From an uncultured Bacilli bacterium (GTDB lineage Bacteria > Bacillota_I > Bacilli_A > RF39 > UBA660), in NCBI GenBank assembly GCA_948479395.1, contig CAOLUI010000029.1, positions 1 to 13,844 of the forward strand: a stretch of DNA of 13,844 nucleotides, given 5' to 3'. Both the position numbers and the translations under genes were made by a program. Position 1 is the first letter of the stretch; every line of letters starts with the position of its first letter. This document shows, piece after piece, positions 1 through 7,337 of the stretch. The notes beneath the pieces were generated by a model, which had not been told where the DNA came from, ran no database searches, and worked only from the letters and a program-made list of their open reading frames with translations.

Positions 1-252
1 TGGGATGGAAGTGGAGTAAGTGATTGTAAGAACAATGACTGGTTGTATATAAATGGAAAGAATCAATATACATTAATGTCGAATTCTAACAATTCTTTTA
101 GCGTTTTTTATGTAAGTTCAAGTGGTTATGTGAGTGAGGCCCTTCCATACTATGGACATGTAGTGCACCCATCGGTATACCTAGAATCGAATATAGGATT
201 AGAGAGTGGAGGAACAGGTTCGAGTGCTTCACCATTTGTTTTAAAGAAATAG
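1..252 (+). CDS. C-terminal fragment of a surface or pilin-like protein (5' end outside window)
   Basis: The frame is open from base 1 and ends with TAG, so only the last 83 residues are present; an internal TTG at 43 is not a believable start because the frame continues upstream without a stop. The fragment is rich in Ser, Asn, Gly and Tyr, with a Trp-Asp-Gly-Ser-Gly beginning, an SNSNNSF stretch, a VFYVSSSGYV strand, then HPSVYLESNI and a closing SGGTGSSASPFVLKK. From memory, this pattern (short Asn/Ser runs, a repeated S-S-G turn, then a V-Y-L strand and an S-x-S-x-P-F/Y end) resembles the C-terminal globular domain of prepilin-like or secreted proteins in uncultured gut Bacillota, which may have a lectin-like fold. 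No membrane segment or sorting signal is present in the fragment. Function unknown. A terminator follows directly. Confidence 0.6.
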   Translation, partial: WDGSGVSDCKNNDWLYINGKNQYTLMSNSNNSFSVFYVSSSGYVSEALPYYGHVVHPSVYLESNIGLESGGTGSSASPFVLKK

Positions 253-261
253 TTTATAAAG

Positions 262-289
262 TCATCAAATATTTATTTGATGATTTTTT
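262..289 (+). terminator. Intrinsic terminator after the surface-protein fragment
   Basis: A perfect 9-bp stem (262-270 with 275-283, tcatcaaat/atttgatga) with a 4-nt loop is followed by six T. It begins 9 nt after the stop codon and separates this gene from the redox genes downstream. Its T tract overlaps the -35 region of the next promoter. Confidence 0.85.
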
Positions 290-316
290 GTGTGGATTAA
301 TATTGCATGTTATAAT
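288..316 (+). promoter_or_regulatory. Promoter of the flavoprotein group, extended -10
   Basis: An extended -10, TGTTATAAT (TG at 308-309, TATAAT at 311-316), lies 17 nt after a weak -35, TTGTGT (288-293). The predicted transcription start is near 323, only about 10 nt before the ATG at 333. It would lie at the Shine-Dalgarno sequence itself, so the leader would be extremely short. Confidence 0.6.
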
Positions 317-332
317 GAATTTGGTGATGTTT

Positions 333-1568
333 ATGACTAGAGTAATTGTTGTGGGAGGTGGAGCTTCAGGTTTGGCTGCAGCAATAGTTGCAAGTAAAGG
401 AAAATCTAATGTAATGATTTTAGAAAGAAATAATTGTTTAGGAAAGAAAATATTAATTACGGGAAATGGAAAGTGTAATTATTGGAATGAAAATCAAAGT
501 GTAAATTATTATCATTCATATAATAAGGAATTATTGGAAGAGGTTATAACGTTAAATAATCAAAAAAAAGTTTTAGATTTTTTTGAGCATTTAGGGGTAA
601 TTCCAAGAATAAAGAATGGTTATTATTATCCTTATTCAAATCAAGCTGTGGCTGTAAAGATGGCTTTAGTGAATGAAATTAATAGTTCAAATATTAAAGT
701 AGTTACTGAAACATTTGTCAAAGAAATAAAAAGAGAAGATGATAAATTTTTAGTAATTACTAACAATGAAAATTTTGTCGCTGATAAAGTGATTATTGCA
801 ACTGGTTCTTGTGCTGCTCCGCAAACAGGAAGTGATGGAAATGGGTATTTATTGGCAGAAAGTTTAGGGCATAAATTAATTCCAGTTCTTCCTTCATTAA
901 CACAAATATATGGTTCGAATTCTTATTATAAAGAATGGAATGGGATCCGATTAAATGCTTTGGTTTCTCTTTATGAAGAAGATGAAAAGATTAGAGAAGA
1001 AAAGGGAGAGATTCATTTAACTAGTTATGGAATTAGTGGAATATGTACTTTTAATTTAAGTGGTTTAGTAGCTAAAGGATTAGCGAAGAAAAAGAAAGAA
1101 GTAATATATATAAATTTTGTTGATGAATTAGGAATAAGTAATAAAAAAGATTTGGTAAGATGGTTAGATGAAAGAAATGAAAAATTAGGAAATAGAAAAG
1201 TTGATAAGTTGTTTGATGGCTTTATTAATTATAAATTGATAAATTTGTTTTTAAAAATTGGGAATATTGATAAAGATTGGTTTTGGAATGATTTAAAAGA
1301 AGAGCAAAAGCTTTGTTTAGCAAATATGCTAGTTAATTTTAAATTTAATGTTTTAAAAGTGAATGATTTTTCTTCAGCTCAAGTTTGTAGTGGAGGAGTT
1401 GCTTTAACAGAAATAAATATAAAAACAATGGAATCTTTAAAAGTGAAAAACTTATATTTTACAGGAGAGATATTAGATATTGATGGAGATTGTGGCGGAT
1501 ATAATTTATCTTTTGCTTGGATTAGTGGAATTTTAGCTGGAGAGGCAGTGAGAGAAGATAATGCTTAA
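333..1568 (+). CDS. BaiN/RdsA-family (HI0933-like) NAD(P)/FAD-dependent oxidoreductase
   Basis: 411 residues, the usual length for the HI0933/YhiN family of flavoproteins. The N-terminal Rossmann FAD-binding motif GGGASG is at residues 8-13, with the ribose-binding acidic residue E31. The family motif TGNGKCN is at 43-49, and the C-terminal FAD signature GEILDIDGDCGGYNLSFAW starts at 378. These assign the family firmly, but the physiological substrate is not settled; the BaiN name comes from a bile-acid operon and should not be read as function here. The ATG at 333 is chosen because it starts exactly at the Rossmann strand and has GGTGA (323-327) five nt upstream. Longer in-frame starts (TTG 288) lie inside the preceding terminator and upstream of the likely transcription start. 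The 3' end overlaps the next flavoprotein gene by 8 nt, implying translational coupling. Confidence 0.9.
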   Translation: MTRVIVVGGGASGLAAAIVASKGKSNVMILERNNCLGKKILITGNGKCNYWNENQSVNYYHSYNKELLEEVITLNNQKKVLDFFEHLGVIPRIKNGYYYPYSNQAVAVKMALVNEINSSNIKVVTETFVKEIKREDDKFLVITNNENFVADKVIIATGSCAAPQTGSDGNGYLLAESLGHKLIPVLPSLTQIYGSNSYYKEWNGIRLNALVSLYEEDEKIREEKGEIHLTSYGISGICTFNLSGLVAKGLAKKKKEVIYINFVDELGISNKKDLVRWLDERNEKLGNRKVDKLFDGFINYKLINLFLKIGNIDKDWFWNDLKEEQKLCLANMLVNFKFNVLKVNDFSSAQVCSGGVALTEINIKTMESLKVKNLYFTGEILDIDGDCGGYNLSFAWISGILAGEAVREDNA

Positions 1569-3147
1569 AATAAGACAGCTAAAAGTACCAGTATTGGATG
1601 ATAATGAAAAATTTTTAAAGAAGGTAATTGCTAAAAAATTACATGTAAATGTTAATATGATAAATAATTATAAAATCCAAAAAAAGTCTATAGATGCTAG
1701 AGATAAAAATAATGTTTTGTTTATTTATGAAGTTATTGTAAGTATTAGTTCAGAAGAAAAAGTATTAGAAAAATATAAGAGTAATGATATTTTAAAGTAT
1801 CAAGATGAAACATATGAGATACCGAAAAAAGGGATTAATAAATTAGATAATAGGATAGTGATTGTGGGGAGTGGACCTGCGGGATTATTTACGGCTTTAA
1901 TACTTTCGGAAGCTGGCTATAAGCCTTTGATTATTGAACGAGGCGAAGGAATGGAAGAGCGTATTATAACAGTTAATAATTTTTGGCAAACAGGAAAATT
2001 AGATTTAAATAGTAATGTGCAATTTGGTGAAGGAGGAGCAGGAACTTTTTCAGATGCGAAGTTAAGTACTTTGGTAAATGATAAATTTTGTCGTGGGAAA
2101 AAAGTTTTAGAGACTTTTGTGAAATATGGAGCTCCACAAGATATTTTGTATTTGCAATATCCTCATGTAGGAACGGATATAATACGAAAAGTTATTATAA
2201 ATATGCGGAATGATATTAAGAAAAAAGGAGGAGAATTTTATTATAATAGTTGTTTGACGGATTTAATAATTGAAAATAATACTTTGAAAGCTATTGAAAT
2301 TAATAATAAGCAGAAAATTGCTTGTGATAATTTAGTTTTAGCAATTGGGCATAGTGCTAGAGATACTTTTTCTTTGCTTTTAAAGAAGAAGTTAGATATA
2401 AAATCTAAACCTTTTGCTATTGGTATAAGAATTGAACATTTACAAGAAATGATTAATTATTCGCAGTATGGTAAATATGCCAAATATTTGCCACCTGCTA
2501 GTTATAAGCTTACCTATACAACTAGTTTAGAAAGAGGAGTCTATTCTTTTTGTATGTGCCCAGGTGGTTTCGTAGTTAATGCTTCAAGTGAAAAAAATAG
2601 ATTAGTAATTAATGGAATGAGTAATTATAAAAGAGATAGTTTAAATGCTAATAGTGCTTTAATTGTGACGGTTTCTCCAAAAGATTATGGAACTCATCCT
2701 TTTGATGGAATAAATTTTCAAAGAAGAATAGAAGAAAAAGCTTATAAAGCTGGTAATGGGAAAATTCCTTTACAGCTTTATAGGGATTATTTAAATAATA
2801 AAGTTAGTAGTAATTTTGGAAGTTTTAAAACCGAAGTAAAAGGAGATTATTGTTTTGCTAATTTAAATGATATCTTACCAGATTATATTAATAATTCTTT
2901 AAAAGAAGCGATGAAAAATTTTGGGCAAAAGATTAAAGGATTTGATAGCGATGATGCTATTTTAACAGGCGTAGAAATGCGTTCTTCATCTCCGATTAGG
3001 ATTATGCGAGATGATGATTTTGAAGCTAATATTAAAGGTATATATCCTTGTGGAGAGGGAGCCGGGTATGCTGGTGGAATTATGACATCAGCAATTGATG
3101 GAATAAAGGTTGCTGAGGCTTTAATAAAAAAATATTCTAGTGAGTAA
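1561..3147 (+). CDS. COG2509-type FAD-dependent dehydrogenase
   Basis: 528 residues. An N-terminal region of about 95 residues, typical of the COG2509 family, precedes a Rossmann FAD motif GSGPAG at residues 103-108. After it come the FGEGGAGTFSDAKL signature (about 157-170) and a C-terminal GIYPCGEGAGYAGGIMTSAIDG segment that closes the FAD site. The family is widespread in anaerobic Bacillota but has no defined reaction; I would call it an uncharacterised FAD dehydrogenase. No signal peptide or membrane segment is visible, so it is cytoplasmic. It begins within the last codons of the preceding BaiN-like gene (8-nt overlap), so the two flavoproteins are probably made together. A long inverted repeat spans its stop codon and may attenuate transcription into the third flavoprotein. 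Confidence 0.9.
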   Translation: MLKIRQLKVPVLDDNEKFLKKVIAKKLHVNVNMINNYKIQKKSIDARDKNNVLFIYEVIVSISSEEKVLEKYKSNDILKYQDETYEIPKKGINKLDNRIVIVGSGPAGLFTALILSEAGYKPLIIERGEGMEERIITVNNFWQTGKLDLNSNVQFGEGGAGTFSDAKLSTLVNDKFCRGKKVLETFVKYGAPQDILYLQYPHVGTDIIRKVIINMRNDIKKKGGEFYYNSCLTDLIIENNTLKAIEINNKQKIACDNLVLAIGHSARDTFSLLLKKKLDIKSKPFAIGIRIEHLQEMINYSQYGKYAKYLPPASYKLTYTTSLERGVYSFCMCPGGFVVNASSEKNRLVINGMSNYKRDSLNANSALIVTVSPKDYGTHPFDGINFQRRIEEKAYKAGNGKIPLQLYRDYLNNKVSSNFGSFKTEVKGDYCFANLNDILPDYINNSLKEAMKNFGQKIKGFDSDDAILTGVEMRSSSPIRIMRDDDFEANIKGIYPCGEGAGYAGGIMTSAIDGIKVAEALIKKYSSE

Positions 3148-3166
3148 TAGAATATTTTTTTATTAA
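3121..3166 (+). terminator. 19-bp perfect inverted repeat spanning the stop codon; possible (leaky) terminator
   Basis: Bases 3121-3139 and 3148-3166 are exact reverse complements with an 8-nt loop (3140-3147) containing the stop codon. The stem is almost all A/T, and its 3' arm includes seven consecutive T (3155-3161), so it looks the same on both strands. The next gene starts 28 nt later with no clear promoter between them, so partial read-through is likely. Perfect pairing over 19 bp is unlikely by chance even at this base composition. Confidence 0.6.
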
Positions 3167-3193
3167 TAAACCAAAATACTATTGGTGGATAAA

Positions 3194-4630
3194 ATGAGTT
3201 TATGGGAAAAATATAGGGATGATTTAAAATTTCCAAAATTAACAGAAGATTTAGATGTTGATGTATTAATTATTGGAGGAGGAATTACTGGTTTAACAAC
3301 GCTTTATAATTTAAAGAATTATAAATCAATAGCTTTAGTAGAAGCAAGAGAAATTGGGACAGGCATTAGTATGAATACTACAGGTAAAGTTACTTTTTTA
3401 CAAGGAACCATTTATTCTGATTTAGAAAAAAATATTAATAAAGAAACTGCGATTAAGTATTTAAAATCACAAAGATATGCTATTAATTTATTAAAAGAAA
3501 TAATTGAAAAAGAAAAAATCGCTTGTGATTGGGAAAAAGTTACTTCCTTTGTATATGCCGATAAAAAGAAAGACATAAAAAAATTAGAGAGGGAAGAAAA
3601 ATTTTTAAGAGATAATGGAATAAAGGTATTTTCTAATAAAGAGTTGAAGATGGCTAATATATCAGTACAAAATACTTATGTTTTTAATCCGATGAAATAT
3701 TTAAATTGTTTAAAACGTATTTTAAGGAATAAAAAAATTTATGAGAATACTAAAATAACTAAAATTATATCTAAAGATAACGGTTATTGTTGTTATTTTG
3801 AAAATGGAAAAATAATTGCTAAAAAAGTGATTGTTACTTGTCATTATCCTTTTTTTATTTTTCCTTTTTTTCTTCCTTTAAAGAGCCATATTGAAAAATC
3901 TTATTTAATTGCTTATCGGGTTCAAAAAAACTTTAAAAAAACAGGAATTACCGTATCAAATCCTGGTTTTTCTTATCGTTTTTATCAGGATAATAATAAT
4001 AATAATATATATAGAATAGTTTTAGCTAGTTCACATGTTACAGCTTTTAAACAAAATGATGAGAAAAATTTTAAACAAGTGCAAGTTTTATTTAATATAG
4101 AAAAAGATGAAATTGCTTTTCAATGGTCTAATATTGATATTATAACTGATGATAAAATGCCTTTTATTAGCTCTGTGCGGAAAAATTTATATGTTGCAAC
4201 AGGTTTTAATACTTGGGGAATGACGAATGGAGTAATAGCGGCGAAAATATTAAGCGATAATATTTTAAATATAACAAATGAATATAATTCTTTATTTCAA
4301 AATAAAAGAAAGAATTGGTATCAGATTAAAAATTTTTTTGCCAATACTTTTATTAGCTTATGGGGATTTTTAGCAAGTAAAAAGGTTGATAAAAGCTGGT
4401 ATAACAATAATTTAAAGTTTAAAACAATTAAAGGAAAAAAAGTGGCGGTTTATAAAGATAAGGGGAATAAAAAACATATTGTTTATACTACTTGTCCTCA
4501 TTTAAAATGTAGTTTAGTTTTTAATGAATTAGAAAAGACCTGGGATTGTCCCTGTCACAGTTCAAGATTTTCTTTAGAAGGTAAATGTATTAAAGGTCCA
4601 AGTAAATATGATATTTCTTATAAGAAATAA
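3194..4630 (+). CDS. DAO-type FAD oxidoreductase fused to a C-terminal Rieske [2Fe-2S] domain (YhfW-like)
   Basis: 478 residues. The N-terminal FAD Rossmann motif GGGITG is at 28-33, followed by the MNTTGK(V)T segment typical of the glycine-oxidase-like (DAO) family. The C-terminal ~60 residues form a Rieske domain: cluster ligands C434-x-H436 and C452-x-x-H455. C439 and C454 sit where the disulfide pair of bc1-type Rieske proteins lies (CPHLKC and CPCHSS). The arrangement matches Bacillus YhfW, a DAO-Rieske protein of unknown role. The Rieske domain ends soon after the G-P loop. The ATG at 3194 is chosen over TTG 3182 because GGTGG (3184-3188) lies five nt before it and the upstream codons would overlap that site. 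It follows two other flavoprotein genes after a 46-nt gap containing part of an inverted repeat, and abuts the convergent peptidase gene with no spacer. Substrate unknown. Confidence 0.88.
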   Translation: MSLWEKYRDDLKFPKLTEDLDVDVLIIGGGITGLTTLYNLKNYKSIALVEAREIGTGISMNTTGKVTFLQGTIYSDLEKNINKETAIKYLKSQRYAINLLKEIIEKEKIACDWEKVTSFVYADKKKDIKKLEREEKFLRDNGIKVFSNKELKMANISVQNTYVFNPMKYLNCLKRILRNKKIYENTKITKIISKDNGYCCYFENGKIIAKKVIVTCHYPFFIFPFFLPLKSHIEKSYLIAYRVQKNFKKTGITVSNPGFSYRFYQDNNNNNIYRIVLASSHVTAFKQNDEKNFKQVQVLFNIEKDEIAFQWSNIDIITDDKMPFISSVRKNLYVATGFNTWGMTNGVIAAKILSDNILNITNEYNSLFQNKRKNWYQIKNFFANTFISLWGFLASKKVDKSWYNNNLKFKTIKGKKVAVYKDKGNKKHIVYTTCPHLKCSLVFNELEKTWDCPCHSSRFSLEGKCIKGPSKYDISYKK

Positions 4631-5704
4631 TTATTTTTTTATTAATTTAATCTTTTTGCGTAAATAGGAAGCATCTAAGTTAGGAACAGGTATTTGACTA
4701 TATTTTATTGCTTCTAACTGATGTATGGCTAATTCACGGTCATAAAAAAATATTTGTTCTAATTTTAAACTTGTTAAGAAAGAATATAAGTAGATAGCGT
4801 GAGTTTGAGGATTTTCTTCGCCAAAAGAGTTAATATTGATGATATGAGCGAATTTATGATGAGAAACATATTGAGCTACGGTTTTTTTGTTGGAAGAAAT
4901 GTTATGTTCATTTAAATGAGTTTTTAGAGCGCATAAATAGAAAGCCATGAAATTTTCAATAATAAAAATGAAGTTTTGATATTCTACTTGATCAAGATAT
5001 TTTGCAGAAATAATTTTCTTTTCTTTTAAGAATTGAAGAGATAGAAATTCAAAAAAGAAGCCTTCTAATTCAGATAAATATAAATTATTATTGTTTTCAT
5101 TTTTGGCTATTATTCCATGAGCTAATTCATGATTTAATGTTAAAAAATCATTTATAGTGTTGGTAGTATTAATTAAGAAAAAAGGGATGTATTTAGGATA
5201 GAAAAAAAGATAGGTTAATCCTAAAGTGGATTCAAAATAAGGTTTTTTTTGGAAATGAATTTGATGATTATGGAAATTTGTATATTTTTCAAAGAGTTCT
5301 AAATATTTTTTATGATGAAGCCATTTAAAGAAATCATGAGATAAGGCTATTAATTCAGAATGAGAAATCTTATATTTTAAAGAAGTATCGTTATTATAAG
5401 TAATATTTAAATTTTGAAAGGCACTTAAAGATTTAAGGATTGTTTGACGAATATTTTGTGGAATATTTTGATAATCTTTTTGTATTTGGGAAAATAAAAG
5501 AAGAAATATATAAGGATTAATAGAATTCATAATATTAGAAAGGGGATTGGAAAGATGGTTTAATACTTTTTTTATATCCTTGATATTAGATAGATAATTA
5601 ATGTAAGTTATTTTATCTTCTTTAGATAAGTGATTATTTTTTAATAAATTAGTATAGATTTGTTTTAATTTGTTTATTTTGTTTATATCCCAATTATATT
5701 CCAT
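4631..5704 (-). CDS. Short M3-family-like zinc metallopeptidase
   Basis: 357 residues, far shorter than M3 oligoendopeptidases such as PepF (about 560-600). The zinc motif HELAH is at 192-196 with catalytic E193. A third ligand, E219 in E-F-L-S, lies 23 residues on, matching the E-x-[PA]-S of the M3 family. A later THAIYLYSFLTSL stretch resembles the Tyr-rich substrate-binding helix after the active site of PepF-like enzymes. The N-terminal ~150 residues are helical and divergent. No signal peptide is seen, so a cytoplasmic peptidase is inferred. The start is supported by AAAGGAAG upstream (5711-5718). Its stop codon directly abuts the stop of the convergent Rieske flavoprotein gene; no hairpin terminator is visible between them. 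Peptidase class is likely, substrate unknown; it could be a small lineage-specific M3 relative. Confidence 0.7.
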   Translation of the reverse strand: MEYNWDINKINKLKQIYTNLLKNNHLSKEDKITYINYLSNIKDIKKVLNHLSNPLSNIMNSINPYIFLLLFSQIQKDYQNIPQNIRQTILKSLSAFQNLNITYNNDTSLKYKISHSELIALSHDFFKWLHHKKYLELFEKYTNFHNHQIHFQKKPYFESTLGLTYLFFYPKYIPFFLINTTNTINDFLTLNHELAHGIIAKNENNNNLYLSELEGFFFEFLSLQFLKEKKIISAKYLDQVEYQNFIFIIENFMAFYLCALKTHLNEHNISSNKKTVAQYVSHHKFAHIININSFGEENPQTHAIYLYSFLTSLKLEQIFFYDRELAIHQLEAIKYSQIPVPNLDASYLRKKIKLIKK

Positions 5705-5730
5705 AAAAAACTTCCTTTAAAATATTATTT

Positions 5731-5759
5731 ATTTTAATATGGATTATGATATAATTCAA
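5731..5759 (-). promoter_or_regulatory. Possible promoter of the peptidase gene
   Basis: On the minus strand, TTGAAT (5754-5759) is separated by 17 nt from TAAAAT (5731-5736), with a start expected near 5724, a few nt upstream of the ribosome binding site. The -35 overlaps the -10 of the plus-strand promoter, so the two could compete for polymerase. Confidence 0.4.
5747..5755 (+). promoter_or_regulatory. Extended -10 promoter of the methyltransferase-pseudouridine synthase group
   Basis: TGATATAAT (TG 5747-5748, TATAAT 5750-5755) is a perfect extended -10; no good -35 is seen at 16-18 nt. Transcription would begin near 5762. A small hairpin (5757-5761 with 5770-5774) would form at the very 5' end of the mRNA, just before the GGAGGG ribosome binding site. 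Confidence 0.65.
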
Positions 5760-5785
5760 CTAGTTATTTAGTTGGAGGGAATATA

Positions 5786-6649
5786 ATGCGTTTAAGTGAT
5801 GATTGGAAAGATTATGAATGTTTAGATGCAGGAGAAGGAGAAAAGTTGGAAAGGTTTGGCTCCTATATTTTTCGAAGACCTGATCCTCAAGCAATATGGA
5901 AAGTTACCGAAAATGATGTTTGGAAGAGAATAGATGGTTATTATCATAGAAGTTCTGAAGGTGGAGGTTATTGGGAGTTTAAAAGATATTTGCCTGATTT
6001 TTGGACAATTAATTATAAACATTTAACTTTTAAAGTAAGTCCAACTAATTTTAAACATACAGGAATTTTTCCAGAACAAGCAGTTAATTGGGATTTTATG
6101 ATGAATAAAATAAAAAATAGTAAGCGGGAAATTAAAGTATTAAATTTATTTGCTTATACAGGCTGTGCTAGTATAGCTGTTGCTAGCATGGGAGCAAAAG
6201 TAGTTCATGTGGATGCCTCTAAGGGAATGATTGAATGGGCGAAAGAAAATATGCGTTTATCACATTTAGAAAATGAAGAAATTCATTTTATTGTGGATGA
6301 TTGTTTAAAGTTTGTGAGCCGAGAAATTAGAAGAGGTAATAAATATGATGCTATTTTAATGGATCCCCCAAGTTATGGAAGAGGACCTAAAAAAGAAGTA
6401 TGGAAATTTGAAAAAAATATTTATTATTTGATTGATTTATGTATGCAAATTTTAACAGATAAACCTTTGTTTTTTTTGATAAATTCTTATACAACGGGAA
6501 TTTCAAGTATTGTTCTTGATAATATTTTAAAAACTACGATGTTAAAAAAATATCCTTATGGCAAAGTAGCATCAGGAGAAATAGGACTACCTATTACTCG
6601 AGATAATTTAGTGTTACCTTGTGGTATTTATGGCTATTGGGAAGAATGA
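5786..6649 (+). CDS. Class I SAM-dependent methyltransferase, COG1092-like (probable RNA methyltransferase)
   Basis: 287 residues. SAM-binding motif I, NLFAYTG, is at 120-126; the ribose-binding acidic residue is D143 in VHVDASKG; motif IV, DPPSYGRG, is at 193-200. This matches the RlmI/RlmK-type family (COG1092), but the N-terminal PUA domain of RlmI is absent, and the first ~110 residues are a different small domain seen in the short members. The strand after motif IV reads FLINSYTTGIS, where m5C-forming relatives carry Ser-Cys-Ser, so the RlmI cytosine-C5 mechanism is unlikely and an N- or other methylation of rRNA is more plausible. The start has a strong GGAGGG site (5774-5779). The stop TGA overlaps the ATG of a pseudouridine synthase, consistent with an RNA-modification operon. 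This is the only annotated gene ending in TGA, and it is followed at once by TAA. Confidence 0.8.
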   Translation: MRLSDDWKDYECLDAGEGEKLERFGSYIFRRPDPQAIWKVTENDVWKRIDGYYHRSSEGGGYWEFKRYLPDFWTINYKHLTFKVSPTNFKHTGIFPEQAVNWDFMMNKIKNSKREIKVLNLFAYTGCASIAVASMGAKVVHVDASKGMIEWAKENMRLSHLENEEIHFIVDDCLKFVSREIRRGNKYDAILMDPPSYGRGPKKEVWKFEKNIYYLIDLCMQILTDKPLFFLINSYTTGISSIVLDNILKTTMLKKYPYGKVASGEIGLPITRDNLVLPCGIYGYWEE

Positions 6650-7296
6650 TAAATATTTTATTTGAAGATAATCATATATTAGTGATTGAAAAACCAATTA
6701 ATGTTTTGGTTCAAGCTGATAAAAGTAATGATGAAGATTTATTAACTATTTTAAAACGATATTTGAAAGAAAAGTATAATAAACCAGGTAATGTATATTT
6801 AGGACTAGTTCATCGATTAGATCGAGTAGTCGATGGGGTAATGGTACTAGCTAAAACTAGTAAAGCTGCCGCTCGTCTTTCGAAACAAGTAACTAACAAA
6901 CAATTTCAAAAAATATATTATGCTGTAGTGGAGGGAGATTTAAAAACCAAAGGAAGGCTGGAAAATTATTTAGTAAAAGATGAAAAAACTAATAAGTCTT
7001 TTGTAAGAGAAAAGGGAAAACTTGCCATATTGGATTATCAGGTTTTAAATAAAAGAAAGAATTATAATTTAGTAAAAATTAATTTAAAAACGGGACGTCA
7101 CCATCAAATAAGAGTGCAATTTAGTTATATTGGTGCGCCTTTATTTGGGGATGCTAAATATAATAAAAATTATAAAAAGGGAGAACAGATTGCTTTATTT
7201 GCAAAAGAATTAACTTTTTTTCATCCAGTTACAAGAGAAGCTTTAACTTTTTCTTTAGAATTACCTAAGCGTTTTCCTTTTACAATTTTTAGCTAA
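6646..7296 (+). CDS. RluA-family RNA pseudouridine synthase (short, no S4 domain)
   Basis: 216 residues. The catalytic motif HRLD is at 56-59 with Asp59 as the nucleophile, and the second family motif TGRHHQIRVQF begins at 149, followed by GAPLFGDAKY. It lacks the N-terminal S4 RNA-binding domain of RluC/RluD and fits the short COG0564 group. Target site unknown, presumably rRNA or tRNA. The residue before the glycine in HRLDxxxSG is Asp63 rather than Ser. The ATG at 6646 is chosen because it overlaps the upstream TGA as ATGA, with GGGAAG just before; the longer in-frame start at 6619 would add nine residues read from the upstream gene. Translational coupling to the methyltransferase suggests a shared role in RNA modification. 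Confidence 0.88.
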   Translation: MINILFEDNHILVIEKPINVLVQADKSNDEDLLTILKRYLKEKYNKPGNVYLGLVHRLDRVVDGVMVLAKTSKAAARLSKQVTNKQFQKIYYAVVEGDLKTKGRLENYLVKDEKTNKSFVREKGKLAILDYQVLNKRKNYNLVKINLKTGRHHQIRVQFSYIGAPLFGDAKYNKNYKKGEQIALFAKELTFFHPVTREALTFSLELPKRFPFTIFS

Positions 7297-7337
7297 TATT
7301 TTTGATATTTTTTTCATAATATTTATTGGTGATGAAG

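Noticed and set aside
288..332. TTG start giving a 426-residue flavoprotein
   Set aside because: The extra residues come from the preceding terminator and the promoter -10, upstream of the likely transcription start.
2883..3236. Minus-strand open frame of 117 codons
   Set aside because: It lies opposite the conserved C-terminus of the COG2509 flavoprotein, has no ribosome binding site and crosses the inverted repeat; it is a shadow of the real gene.
4625..4636. Palindrome aaataattattt at the convergent junction as a terminator
   Set aside because: It has no loop and no GC content, so a stable hairpin is unlikely; no terminator can be supported between these two abutting genes.
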